Below are positions 10,743 to 19,493 of a stretch of DNA of 64,000 nt, in pieces. Below the pieces are notes generated by a model. The model was not told where the DNA came from, searched no databases, and saw only the letters and a program-made list of their open reading frames with translations. The DNA comes from Brevibacillus laterosporus LMG 15441 (GTDB lineage: Bacteria; Bacillota; Bacilli; Brevibacillales; Brevibacillaceae), in NCBI RefSeq assembly GCF_000219535.2, contig NZ_CP007806.1, positions 2,576,501 to 2,640,500 of the forward strand. The letters run 5' to 3'. Positions within the stretch are counted from its first letter, which is position 1. Each line of letters starts with the position of its first letter. The translations under genes were made by a program, and so were the position numbers.

Positions 10743-11355
10743 TAAATTCAACTTTTCTGATAAAAAATTCCATCAACATAATCTGGTTTCCCTACTTGAC
10801 CTTTTTCTACAGGCTATGTACGGTCTTCCCTGATAGCATTGTGTTACAGATTTTTCTCTCAAGCTGTCCGTTCCTGATTTTTTCCCGATATAAATATGTT
10901 CATGAGAGTGATTTCTCTCTAAAATGATGAAATTACCGAGGTGCGAACATTCGTTCTGTTTTATGGTTTTCTAGCTCCTGCTCCTCGGAAACAAAATAAA
11001 CTATCTTCGTAAAAAGCTTATATTTATGGGCTTTTTGTGTTATCAGCAGGTGCTTTAAGACAAGAAAAGTATGATTATGCTGGTTATTCTTCATCCCTTT
11101 TACGATTGAACAACATGAAGATTTTCGGCCTAATAACTTGTAAATAACAGTATATAAATCCATTTATATACATGTAAACCTTTAAAATAATCCAGTTGTA
11201 TCTAAGAAAAATGCCGTTTTCTCCGGTATAGGAACATTTGTTCTATTTGTTTGTTCACCGTTTTATGTAACCCTGAACGCCTATTCTGCTTTCACGTATA
11301 AATTTTTTTTGCTATCTCAAGAAGTAAATCTTCCTGCAAGGCTATACAAAAACAG
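10743..11355. other. Gene-free AT-rich stretch with a 22-bp palindrome
   Basis: About 600 bp between the FatR-like gene and the ArsR terminator. No frame has a ribosome site or recognisable protein. The only structure I see is a perfect inverted repeat at 11150-11171: GTATATAAAT, two bases, ATTTATATAC. It could be a regulator site or a cruciform-prone element, or decayed remains of a gene. Confidence 0.5.
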
Positions 11356-11378
11356 AAAAAGGCCGCTATTTAGCGACC
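11356..11378 (-). terminator. Terminator overlapping the ArsR stop codon
   Basis: On the minus strand GGTCGC pairs with GCGGCC (one G-U pair) and is followed by TTTTT. The stem overlaps the stop codon at 11370-11372, so termination is immediate after the ArsR gene. Confidence 0.75.
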
Positions 11379-11717
11379 TCTTTCTTCCACTGCCTTATCT
11401 TCTGCTTCTACATAACGTTTCAACGCAGACAATTTATTTTCCCAGAATCGTTCATAGTATTCGAGCCACTTCTTCAATTCAAGTAATGGATCTGCTTTAA
11501 GTCGATACCTTGTTTCACGTCCCACTTTTCTTTCCGTGAGTAGCCCAGCCTCTGTTAATATCCGTAAATGCTTAGAAACCGCTGTCCGGGTCATCGGAAA
11601 ATGGCTACTGATTGCGGTAACAGACAGCTCCTGATCACCTAACAATTCCAGTAGCTGCCGTCGCGTTGGGTCAGCAATGGCTTGAAACACATCATACTTG
11701 TGAGCTGGTGCACTCAT
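11370..11717 (-). CDS. ArsR-family winged-helix regulator
   Basis: 115 residues. A winged helix-turn-helix (~8-85) starts with YDVFQAIADPTRRQLLELL and contains the recognition segment TRTAVSKHLRILTEAGLL. No metal-binding cysteine motif is visible, so this is the non-metal ArsR type found with AHSA1/SRPBCC proteins. The start lies one base after the stop of the SRPBCC gene, so the two are translationally coupled. It probably represses the pair. Confidence 0.92.
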   Translation of the reverse strand: MSAPAHKYDVFQAIADPTRRQLLELLGDQELSVTAISSHFPMTRTAVSKHLRILTEAGLLTERKVGRETRYRLKADPLLELKKWLEYYERFWENKLSALKRYVEAEDKAVEERGR

Positions 11718-11718
11718 A

Positions 11719-12147
11719 TTACGCCTCGACGTGAGTACGTAATGCTTTCAGTAAGCCTACCCAGCCATTTGCCATTCTATCTCGCACGACGACATGGGTT
11801 TCACCAAACTCGGTGACTGTATCTGGGTCCCAGCCGCTGTGAATCAGCGTAAACTCTGTTGTTCCATCCTCTAAGGTAGTTAGTTCAAAAGTAACGGTCC
11901 AATCTTTTCCCCATGTAAAGGAAAGACGCTTAGGCGGATCAAGCTCCATTACCTTACAAGGAGACATACCAAAAGGGCCAGCATTCAACTGGAACTCATA
12001 CCCCTTAATTGGCTTAAAATCATTAGGCATAAACCATGCAGCAATTCCTTCTGATGTCGCAACAGCTTCCCATACTCGTTCAATTGGTGCATTGCACACG
12101 ATTGTTTGGCGAATCTCAGGAATCTTGTTAGATTGATTCGTTTGCAT
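11719..12147 (-). CDS. SRPBCC (AHSA1-like) domain protein
   Basis: 142 residues forming one START/Bet v 1-like fold: N-terminal IRQTIVCNAPIERVWEAVATSEGIAAWFM, later FTWGKDWTVTFEL and the C-terminal helix VRDRMANGWVGLLKAL. The fold makes a hydrophobic cavity; many members are uncharacterised and some bind hydrophobic ligands. GGAGG lies 7 bases upstream of the ATG. It is the first gene of a two-gene operon with the ArsR regulator, a common Bacillales pairing. No enzymatic function can be assigned. Confidence 0.9.
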   Translation of the reverse strand: MQTNQSNKIPEIRQTIVCNAPIERVWEAVATSEGIAAWFMPNDFKPIKGYEFQLNAGPFGMSPCKVMELDPPKRLSFTWGKDWTVTFELTTLEDGTTEFTLIHSGWDPDTVTEFGETHVVVRDRMANGWVGLLKALRTHVEA

Positions 12148-12329
12148 TTATTTACCTCCATCAATTTGTTACTTATCTGATATTTGTCGCCACGAAGATA
12201 TAAAGCTGACCCATATCCATTTTTGGTCATACAACAAAATCTTCCACATCATGAATTATTTTGTTCGATTCGTGCCAAACTATCCCCGGTTGGCAGTCTT
12301 AAGGAGATAAATCTATAACACGTTTATTC

Positions 12330-12381
12330 GAAACGATTTGGTTTCACTTTGTGATTATATGACACCATTTGGTTTCGTGTC
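12330..12381. promoter_or_regulatory. Repeated ATTTGGTTTC motif with inverted repeats
   Basis: ATTTGGTTTC occurs at 12336-12345 and 12367-12376, 31 bp apart, or about three helical turns. The first copy sits in GAAAC-N6-GTTTC (12330-12345) and the second in GACAC...GTGTC (12361-12381). The location about 200 bp upstream of the SRPBCC-ArsR pair suggests binding sites for that ArsR or another regulator. Confidence 0.35.
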
Positions 12382-12426
12382 AAACCATCTTAACTAACAA
12401 ATAATTCCTTCCTCCATCATCTTTGT

Positions 12427-13500
12427 TTATGTGAATACGTATTCCTCAACAACTCTTCCATTACGTCCCTTCGTTGTTCTGGCTTTAGATAATGAGTTAA
12501 GAATTGCTTCCTCTGTCGCATCACTTGCAGCAGTGAACAATTGATTCATTACAGGATGATCCTCACGTAGCTGCATTCGTTTTTCCACAAAATGATCACT
12601 ATGATGTGGAATTTTATGTGCGGTTGAAAAAGCAATCACAATATCTCCGCTACCATGACCATAATAGCTACCTGTTCTCCCAAGTCCGATGGCACAACGC
12701 TTGGCCAAACGTAGCAATTGTCGCTCATTGACGGGGGCATCGGTAGCAAGGACAATCATGATTGAACCATCCGACGTATGTTCAATAGCAGTGGAGGAAC
12801 GCTGAACATTTGCGAATTGTTGTTGATATTTATCTCTTTGAAATTCTTCTTTTTTTCCAAAATTGCTTAGCACAAGTACACCAACTGAATATTCCTTACC
12901 ATCTATCTGGACGAGACGAGAAGAGCTCCCTATCCCGCCTTTATACCCAAAGCAAACCATACCTTTTCCAGCGCCGACAGCTCCCTCTTCGGATTGATTC
13001 TCCATCGCATTCATAATCGCTGCTCTAGCGTCTTCTGGTTGAATAACACATCTACGGATAGCATTGAGATAACCATCATTACATTCACCAACTACCACAT
13101 TAATCGTACCTGTCGTATCACCAATCTCAGGATTTTGTGCTAGCATTTCCTGTAAGGTCCCTTGCGTAACAGCCGGCACCGAAAACGTATTAGTCAGCAT
13201 GATTGGCGACTCCAGCACTCCTAATTCATTTATCTGTACAAGACCTGTTGTTTTGCCAAATCCGTTGATTACATAACTAGCTGCTGTCACTTTTTCCAAA
13301 AACAAATTGCCCCCATGAGGCAAAATGGCGGTAACACCGGTACATGCATAATCTTGCGTGCCATCATCTAGCGGTCGATCTATGGTGACATGACCAACTT
13401 TTACACCGCTAACATCTGTAATGCAATTTTTCCTTCCTGTTGGCAACGTTCCAATCACGATTCCTAGCTCACGAACTTTTTTTCTTGTAGGTTGACTCAT
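12427..13500 (-). CDS. P1/S58-family aminopeptidase (DmpA-like)
   Basis: About 357 residues of the DmpA/BapA-type N-terminal nucleophile family. Motifs: GTLPTGRKNCITDVSGVKVGH at the N-terminus, a glycine-rich GAGKGMVCFGYKGGIGSSSR (~195-215) followed by VGVLVLSNFG, and later IVLATDAPVNERQL. Members autocleave at a conserved Gly-(Ser/Thr) bond; the GIGSSSR stretch precedes or contains the cleavage region. They release N-terminal D- or L-residues or beta-amino acids from small peptides. The ATG at 13500 is chosen because GGGGAG lies upstream; the frame could be extended to 13521 but no ribosome site supports that. It stands alone. In a strain making D-residue peptides such an enzyme could matter, but nothing here links them. 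Confidence 0.88.
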   Translation of the reverse strand: MSQPTRKKVRELGIVIGTLPTGRKNCITDVSGVKVGHVTIDRPLDDGTQDYACTGVTAILPHGGNLFLEKVTAASYVINGFGKTTGLVQINELGVLESPIMLTNTFSVPAVTQGTLQEMLAQNPEIGDTTGTINVVVGECNDGYLNAIRRCVIQPEDARAAIMNAMENQSEEGAVGAGKGMVCFGYKGGIGSSSRLVQIDGKEYSVGVLVLSNFGKKEEFQRDKYQQQFANVQRSSTAIEHTSDGSIMIVLATDAPVNERQLLRLAKRCAIGLGRTGSYYGHGSGDIVIAFSTAHKIPHHSDHFVEKRMQLREDHPVMNQLFTAASDATEEAILNSLSKARTTKGRNGRVVEEYVFT

Positions 13501-13626
13501 GGATGCACATCTCCCCAGCATTCATCTAGCTTTTATTATTACATACAGCTTTCAGTATAAAAATTAACATCTTCCACAGTAACAAGTCTTTAGCAGCATC
13601 TGTTACTAGCATTTACACACCACTCT

Positions 13627-14118
13627 CTATTCAACATACAAATCAAACATGCTCACCTCATATCCTCGCAATTTTAAATAAGTAAATAACTGTGAGCGAT
13701 GATGGAACATATGGGTAACGCTCTCCGTAAACCAGTGAGCCTGAGAAGCAGAGTGTTCATGATAAAAAGGAGTTGTTTTCTTGTTGAAAAACTCATCTTC
13801 TGACATAGCTAACAGATAAGAGATGCACATCTGGTATCCTTGTTCCATCTCTTGTGCCAGCGACTTGGCCGTATCCAATCTGTTGTATTTTTGTTCAATC
13901 TGTCTTATGGTATCCTCTCCTTTCTCCTGCATAATAAGAAGGTCTACTTCAGGAATTGCTACTAGATGACAGGCTAATTCGTGTAGAGTACGCATGTTCG
14001 GAGCAGGTCGATACCCCCAATCCTCTTCTTTAATCTTCTGAAGAAGTAAAATTGTACTTTTCATAGCTACGTTCATCTGATGAAATAACTCATCCCGTAA
14101 CTTCACAACATTGGACAT
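13627..14118 (-). CDS. DinB-family protein
   Basis: 163 residues, a four-helix DinB/YfiT fold. The metal-binding histidines expected of the family can be placed at LACHL (~47) and MFHHRSQ (~138). Some relatives are metal-dependent thiol transferases (bacillithiol, mycothiol), but most are unassigned. AGAGGTG lies upstream of the start. It stands between the aminopeptidase and the WYL regulator on the same strand and may be controlled by the latter. Confidence 0.88.
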   Translation of the reverse strand: MSNVVKLRDELFHQMNVAMKSTILLLQKIKEEDWGYRPAPNMRTLHELACHLVAIPEVDLLIMQEKGEDTIRQIEQKYNRLDTAKSLAQEMEQGYQMCISYLLAMSEDEFFNKKTTPFYHEHSASQAHWFTESVTHMFHHRSQLFTYLKLRGYEVSMFDLYVE

Positions 14119-14214
14119 GCTTTACACCTCTTTAGTCTATTAGATTTCTCTTCTTGATTCTAACAGCTAATAGTGACAAACTCTGTCATAATGGAACGCA
14201 TGAAAAAAGTTTAT

Positions 14215-15231
14215 TTACCGATAATGCTCCGCCATTTTTGTAATCTTTTCCCTCACATAAGAAATAAGTTCTTGCGGCTCCTTCGCCATCGCCTCCATGC
14301 CTAGATTCCAAACAAGCTCAGCATAGAAGGGAATTTCAGCACGCGGAATCCTTGTATCGATCCAGCCTGTCCCATCGCTGCGCTCTTCAACCACCCGGAC
14401 TAAATCTAATATCGATTTCGCTTGTCGTGTACCGTCTCTTGTCAGCTCGACGACAAAAGGAACGAGATTTTTCCCGTTTTGTTCACTGTTTATAAGCCAA
14501 TCCATGATGGAGCAATAACGTAGTTTATCCTTTCCCGATTTATTCTGTATGGGGGCTCTTTTTTCACAATCTGCTTGCGATTGAACCTGCTTTAAAGTGG
14601 CTGTATCAGGATCGCTTATTTCTGCTTGCTTAATCCGATCTGTCCGAAACAGTCGATACGCTTGTCGCTGTAAACAATAAGCTGGGCAATACCAAAATCC
14701 ATTGTAGCTATACAAGCCGATTGGTTGAATTCTTCTCTTGGTTATTCCCTTTTTACCATCGTATTGAATAGTCAGAATGGATTGATCCATGGCTGCTTCA
14801 AGCAAGACTTCTAAATGATGAGAAGATTGAGCGTACGTAGGATTCCAGAAAACAACTCTGTCTCGCATTTGGTCAATACGTTCCTTCACATCTTCTGGTA
14901 GATAGTGATAAAACTTTTTTAATGCTGCTTTCGTTTCTGTTTGAAAGGGGAGGGAATCAAAAAATTGCAACGATTGATAAGCAAAAAACATAGCAGTTGC
15001 TTCTGTTTCTTTAAAGAAAATAGGAGGTAGCATGCGATCCTGTAATAAATAATAGCCACCCCCTGCTCCCACCTCTGAATAAATAGGAACTCCCATTACA
15101 CTTAGTTCATTTAAGTCACGTAAAATGGTGCGATACGAAACCTTGAATTCCTCTGCCAATTCCCGTGCCGTGAATTTTCTCTTCGCATTCATCGTCATCA
15201 TAATTTCAATCAAACGTTGCGTTTTTGCCAT
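14215..15231 (-). CDS. HTH and WYL domain transcriptional regulator (YafY type)
   Basis: 338 residues. An N-terminal HTH_11 winged helix (~5-60; FTARELAEEFKVSYRTILRDLNEL) is followed by a WYL sensor domain (~140-215; LTIQYDGKKG, YSYNGFWYCPAYC, YRLFRTDRI) and a C-terminal WCX extension. Such regulators bind nucleic-acid or small-molecule ligands through the WYL pocket. The gene lies 97 bp upstream of the DinB-like gene and may regulate it; DinB-fold proteins often neighbour such regulators. Effector unknown. Confidence 0.9.
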   Translation of the reverse strand: MAKTQRLIEIMMTMNAKRKFTARELAEEFKVSYRTILRDLNELSVMGVPIYSEVGAGGGYYLLQDRMLPPIFFKETEATAMFFAYQSLQFFDSLPFQTETKAALKKFYHYLPEDVKERIDQMRDRVVFWNPTYAQSSHHLEVLLEAAMDQSILTIQYDGKKGITKRRIQPIGLYSYNGFWYCPAYCLQRQAYRLFRTDRIKQAEISDPDTATLKQVQSQADCEKRAPIQNKSGKDKLRYCSIMDWLINSEQNGKNLVPFVVELTRDGTRQAKSILDLVRVVEERSDGTGWIDTRIPRAEIPFYAELVWNLGMEAMAKEPQELISYVREKITKMAEHYR

Positions 15232-15330
15232 TCTTTAGCCCCCATATTTCATCATATCTATTTCTTTTACTAGAATATAGCAAACTTTTAAAAGGAAAAA
15301 CCAAAAAGACTGTGTAGCAACCTACAACAA

Positions 15331-15382
15331 AAAAAACAGCATTGAACCCCCTCTTTATCCAAGCTCGGTTCACACTGTTTTT
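15331..15382 (-). terminator. Terminator of the eight-gene isoprenoid operon
   Basis: AAACAG, four bases, GAACC at 15334-15348 pairs with GGTT(C)...CTGTTT at 15367-15380. A T-run follows on the minus strand. It lies about 130 bp past the P450 stop codon and marks the operon end. Confidence 0.8.
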
Positions 15383-15512
15383 ATATCATTTCTCATTTTT
15401 TGTTTAACCGGTTACCTCTAACGGTAGAACGGTATTGTTTTCATCTACTTTTCCCTAAAAGCTCTTTTTCTCAGTATTTGGCATTTGCATTTCCTATATC
15501 AATGGTAGGTGG

Positions 15513-16826
15513 TTACATCCGTTTATTTACAACCATATGCAAGGCTTTTGGGGATAGAGTTATCGAAGCGTTTACCTCTAGCTTGTCCTGATTAACTGCT
15601 GTTAGCTTGTAGCGTTGAACAATGGTAGCCAAAATCAACACGGCCTCTGCCATTGCAAATCGCTGTCCAATGCACATGCGCGGTCCACCGCCAAAGGGAA
15701 AGTAGACAAACGTCGGTAATTTTTTTTCAAGCCCATCTGCCCAGCGTTCTGGACGAAATACCAATGGGTCTTCAAAATAACGGGGATCACGGTGCATGAC
15801 ATACTGACTAACTAACACAATCGAATCTTTTGGAATCATATATTCGCCAATCTGAATGTCTTCTGCAGCCTGACGAAGCAAGATATAAGCTGGAGAACGA
15901 AGCCGGAGGGTCTCATTTACCACCATTGTGGTATATTGTAGATTTGGTAAATCTTGAATATGGGGTAAATGACCATCAAGCACTTCACTAATTTCAGCCG
16001 CCATTTTCTCTGTAACATCAGGATTTTCAGATAGAAGATAAAAAGCAAACGCCAGCGCTGCGCTTGTTGTCTCATGTCCTGCAACAATCAAGGTCATCAC
16101 TTCGTCGCGAATTTGACGATCATCAAGTCCTTCTCCATTTTCATCGCGCATGGAAAGAAGCATTCCTAACAAGTCATCTCCATATATACCTGATGATCTT
16201 CGTGAAGAAATTAACTGCAAAATCATGTCATCCATCTCTTTTGCACAGCGCTTATAGTTACTATAACCTGGAAGTGGTATAGGGAACATGACTGCCTTAG
16301 CGTAATACCTTAGAATCGTCTGCAAGGCCTGAATTAATTTTCCTTCGTCAATGGTGTTGTTATGTCCAAACAAACTTTTCATTACGACATCAAGTGCTAA
16401 ATTGAGCATATCGATCTTGATTTCGCGCGTTTCGCCTTCTTGCCAGTTCTCAATGTAACGATTCGTTACTTCAATGATCGTCTTTCCATAGCTTTCTATC
16501 CGTTTTTGGTGGAATTCCGGGGCCATCATCCGTCGGTTCCGAAGCCAATGCTCTCCGTTAGCGGTGAATAAACCTTCGCCTAAAATATTTTTGATAAGCT
16601 TTGCTTGTAATCGATCATTCTTTATAAAACTCGATTGTTTTTTGATAAATACTTCTTCTATAAGCTCCTGCTTATTTAATTGATAAATGCGTTCATTGAG
16701 CAACGGATAATACACGACGTCTCCATACTTGTCTGCGTTTTCCTTAATGAAATCCAGAATATTGTGCAGAGTACGGAACACGTTGTACAGAGGTTTATTT
16801 GGTCCAGGCGGAAGTGTAAGAATCAT
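15513..16826 (-). CDS. Cytochrome P450, last gene of the isoprenoid operon
   Basis: 437 residues. Helix-I oxygen-binding motif AGHETTSA near 248, ETLRLRSPAY near 305 (ExxR), and heme motif FGGGPRMCIGQRFA (Cys ~385). It starts at the N-terminal TLPPGP proline-rich hinge and belongs to the CYP102/CYP4-like class-II-type group; unlike the gene at 7323 it has no fused reductase. The ATG at 16826 is chosen because GGAGG lies 6 bases upstream; the longer frame would overlap the preceding gene. As the last gene of the operon it most likely hydroxylates or otherwise oxidises the operon's lipid product. Its redox partners are not encoded here. Confidence 0.93.
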   Translation of the reverse strand: MILTLPPGPNKPLYNVFRTLHNILDFIKENADKYGDVVYYPLLNERIYQLNKQELIEEVFIKKQSSFIKNDRLQAKLIKNILGEGLFTANGEHWLRNRRMMAPEFHQKRIESYGKTIIEVTNRYIENWQEGETREIKIDMLNLALDVVMKSLFGHNNTIDEGKLIQALQTILRYYAKAVMFPIPLPGYSNYKRCAKEMDDMILQLISSRRSSGIYGDDLLGMLLSMRDENGEGLDDRQIRDEVMTLIVAGHETTSAALAFAFYLLSENPDVTEKMAAEISEVLDGHLPHIQDLPNLQYTTMVVNETLRLRSPAYILLRQAAEDIQIGEYMIPKDSIVLVSQYVMHRDPRYFEDPLVFRPERWADGLEKKLPTFVYFPFGGGPRMCIGQRFAMAEAVLILATIVQRYKLTAVNQDKLEVNASITLSPKALHMVVNKRM

Positions 16827-16836
16827 AATGTCCTCC

Positions 16837-18435
16837 TCAAACGGAAATAGTTTGTTGCTCAAATTTTCCTTGTTCCAATGCCTTGTTCAAAAGACTATAA
16901 TCCACTTTTGCATTGTGCCGCTTATCAACTGGAATCTGATCCATATAGATAATGGCATCGAGGTTTGCCCATTCTAGCATTTCAGCTAATTCAGCAGTCA
17001 TGTAGCTCTTACTATTTCTTTCCACAATTAATACACGACGACCGCGATATTGTGTTAAAGCAGTTCGTCCGATCGACTCATCAAACGATAACACGCTCTC
17101 CACAGCAAAAGGGTACAAAACTCCCCTTTCATCTTTAATTCGTGCGGCTACTCTTCCCAGAAGCCATAATCTTCCCGATTGGTCAAAGTACCCAGCATCC
17201 CCGGTTCGATGCCAGACTGTTCCATCCACGCGGAATTTCGTCTCCTCATCTCCTCTTCCATGCAAATATCCGGAAAGTACATGTGGACCTGTGACCACAA
17301 TCTCTCCCGCTTCCTCAGGAGTCAGGCAGATGTTTTCAAATTCTGCACTGGATAAAGAACCAATCGGTTTGCCCCACTGATGACGAACAATCCGTACCTG
17401 AATCTCCGGAACAGGGGTTCCTACTAAAAGACCTTTTCCTGACTTGATTGCGGTAAGATCATTTGTATGGATATCGTTCCAATCTACTTCTGCAATTGGC
17501 TCAGCCTCGGTGGACCCATATACGGCCATTATGCGAGCGTTTGGAGCAATCCGTTTTAATCTGGACATGAGTCGTGGGAATACTGGTCCACCGCCACTGA
17601 AGATATATGTAAGCTCAGTTAGAACGATGTCATGTTTTTCACAGTATCCCAACAGTTGTTCAAAAAACGCTGGTGAAGCTACGATTCTCTGAGCATGTTG
17701 TTTTTGGAGCTGAGAAATGACGGGACCCGGTTCAATCGCTCCTGGCCGGCGCAGGTCACCATTGGGAATAATGCTCCTCATCCCAGCCCCAAGATTGCAC
17801 AGAGCAAAAATAGGTAGTGTTGTCATATCGATTGCTCCAGCTTGCATGTCAAGACTGCGCCGGAGCACCTCGTATTGATCAATTAAAAATCCATGAGTCC
17901 GCACGGTCGCCTTTGGCTCCCCAGTGCTACCGCTGGTAAAGGTGATGAGCGCCGGCGTGTCATGTTGACATGAGTGGTATTGACTGTACTCTGTTGCATT
18001 GGTTTGTGAAGTTAAAGAAATGGCTCCAGGCAATCTCCTCCCAATCACAAATTTTTGCGGAATTTTTCGAATAGCTGGGGATAACAGCCTCAATAGTTGG
18101 GCTTTTGGGCTTGCAATTAACGCTTTAGGTGGGTTTAATGTACAGCATCGTTCAATATGATTTTTACCAGCAGATGGATCAAGAAACATCGCAATCAATC
18201 CAAGTCTGAAGATTGCTACTAAGGTGATATACAACTCAATCGACATTGGATAAAAGAGTAGAACCGTATCGCCTGCCACTAACCCTTGTTTCTTGAAAAT
18301 CCCTGCGACTTGAGCAGAACGTTTGTCCAGATCGGCAAAAGTTAGTTGACGGGTCTCTTTGTCTGGCATATCCTGTATCGCGATCGCATTGGGGCAATTT
18401 TGAATATGAGGTTTGACAATTTCAAAGATATTCAT
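16837..18435 (-). CDS. AMP-dependent ligase, OleC-like
   Basis: 532 residues of the ANL superfamily. The P-loop is TFTSGSTGEPK (~165-175), the AMP site VYGSTEAEP (~300), the core RTGDAGYFDQSGRLWLLGR (~430) and the C-terminal segment VDKRHNAKVDYS, which carries the last lysine. RHNAK and the GPHVLSGYLHG, RTGDAGYFD and GVLYPFAVE blocks resemble OleC, which in olefin biosynthesis activates beta-hydroxy acids with ATP and forms a beta-lactone. No OleA, OleB or OleD is present. The enzyme could activate a carboxylic lipid precursor as an acyl-adenylate, either as substrate for the neighbouring GNAT protein or for lactonisation. It overlaps the GNAT gene by 4 bp and lies 10 bp from the P450. The superfamily is certain, the OleC assignment moderate. 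Confidence 0.85.
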   Translation of the reverse strand: MNIFEIVKPHIQNCPNAIAIQDMPDKETRQLTFADLDKRSAQVAGIFKKQGLVAGDTVLLFYPMSIELYITLVAIFRLGLIAMFLDPSAGKNHIERCCTLNPPKALIASPKAQLLRLLSPAIRKIPQKFVIGRRLPGAISLTSQTNATEYSQYHSCQHDTPALITFTSGSTGEPKATVRTHGFLIDQYEVLRRSLDMQAGAIDMTTLPIFALCNLGAGMRSIIPNGDLRRPGAIEPGPVISQLQKQHAQRIVASPAFFEQLLGYCEKHDIVLTELTYIFSGGGPVFPRLMSRLKRIAPNARIMAVYGSTEAEPIAEVDWNDIHTNDLTAIKSGKGLLVGTPVPEIQVRIVRHQWGKPIGSLSSAEFENICLTPEEAGEIVVTGPHVLSGYLHGRGDEETKFRVDGTVWHRTGDAGYFDQSGRLWLLGRVAARIKDERGVLYPFAVESVLSFDESIGRTALTQYRGRRVLIVERNSKSYMTAELAEMLEWANLDAIIYMDQIPVDKRHNAKVDYSLLNKALEQGKFEQQTISV

Positions 18436-19460
18436 GCTTCCCTCTCCAATTTCTTAGCAAATAAGGTGTAATCACGAAGAATGTAGCCTTCATTCGCATT
18501 AAACCTTGTGGATCGATTTTCTTGGATCATTAACGCATTAATCGCACGTTGATAACCTAGCTTCTGAGCCAAATCGTAGACTGCCTTTACGAGGAAGGAG
18601 CCTATTTTATACCCTTGGTAATCTGGATCAACAGCCAGCGTCTTTAAGATTACCTGATCGACCGCCTTTCCCATTTGGGCTTGCATCACATCTGGTAAGG
18701 TGAACATAAAGCCGACCAGTCGATCATCATGCTCGGCTAACAAAACCAGTTCTGGCTTAATATATGGAACAATCTTTGTGTATTGTTTCAAGAATTCATT
18801 TTCACTTATCTCGGTGTACAAAAAATTTTGATGAAAAGCTCGTATCGAGAGTTCATAGATTCGTGTAAGCTCTTCATCGATTCGAGTCAAATCCAACTGC
18901 CGGATACGAATGCCGCGTTCATTCATATGCTGTGTCAGTTGCTTGTACCGTTTTTTCTCATACTCCTGCCCCGCTTCGCCCAAATCTCTATGATCGAGAT
19001 CAACAATTCGCGAAATGTAGTGAGATAGCGGTTCAAAGCCATCCTGTGTAAAATGATCGGCCCATTCCAAGGGTGTATTTGGCTCAAGGAAGAAAGGAAG
19101 ATCTCCTTTTGTTTTCGTAACCAATCGGTGTGTCCCCCACGTATTTCCATCCATTGGGCCTATCACGATTGTACATCCCTTTTTAGCCAATTCTCTTGAA
19201 CACAGTTGTAGTAGCTCACTTGCTGCAGGAGCATTTCGCGCTGCATAGTGTCCTATTACACCAACCTGATGATCTTGATATGCTGGTACGTTTGACCACC
19301 ATAGTGAACAGCGTGCGGCTACGCCTTCCTTGTCTAGTATCATCCAGTGAGTATCAGCATTCGATTCGTCCAGAGAATCGATCCGATTTGCAGAAGGCCC
19401 TGGTAGTGAGCAAAACTCTTCCTTCATCTTGGTATTCGTAACCTGTACTGCTTTTAACAT
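18432..19460 (-). CDS. GNAT-fold acyltransferase, operon member
   Basis: 342 residues. The C-terminal third (~195-335) is a recognisable GNAT domain, with VGFMFTLPD and the acyl-CoA-binding loop LAVDPDYQGYKIGSFLV (~270-286), followed by NALMIQENRSTRFNANEGY. The N-terminal half looks like a second, degenerate GNAT-like lobe, with HYAARNAPAASELL and IGPMDGNTWGTHRL. Such double-lobe proteins transfer acyl groups to amines or hydroxyls. GGGAGG precedes the ATG and the stop overlaps the AMP-ligase start by 4 bp, so the two are coupled. It may acylate the amine introduced by the BtaA-like enzyme. That role is inference; the substrate is unknown. Confidence 0.85.
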   Translation of the reverse strand: MLKAVQVTNTKMKEEFCSLPGPSANRIDSLDESNADTHWMILDKEGVAARCSLWWSNVPAYQDHQVGVIGHYAARNAPAASELLQLCSRELAKKGCTIVIGPMDGNTWGTHRLVTKTKGDLPFFLEPNTPLEWADHFTQDGFEPLSHYISRIVDLDHRDLGEAGQEYEKKRYKQLTQHMNERGIRIRQLDLTRIDEELTRIYELSIRAFHQNFLYTEISENEFLKQYTKIVPYIKPELVLLAEHDDRLVGFMFTLPDVMQAQMGKAVDQVILKTLAVDPDYQGYKIGSFLVKAVYDLAQKLGYQRAINALMIQENRSTRFNANEGYILRDYTLFAKKLEREA

Positions 19461-19493
19461 GTCGAATATCCTCCCTACTCTTTTCGCTGATCA

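Noticed and set aside
10933-11163. 76-residue minus-strand frame near the FatR-like gene
   Set aside because: Poor start context and no recognisable motif; it partly covers the palindrome at 11150-11171.
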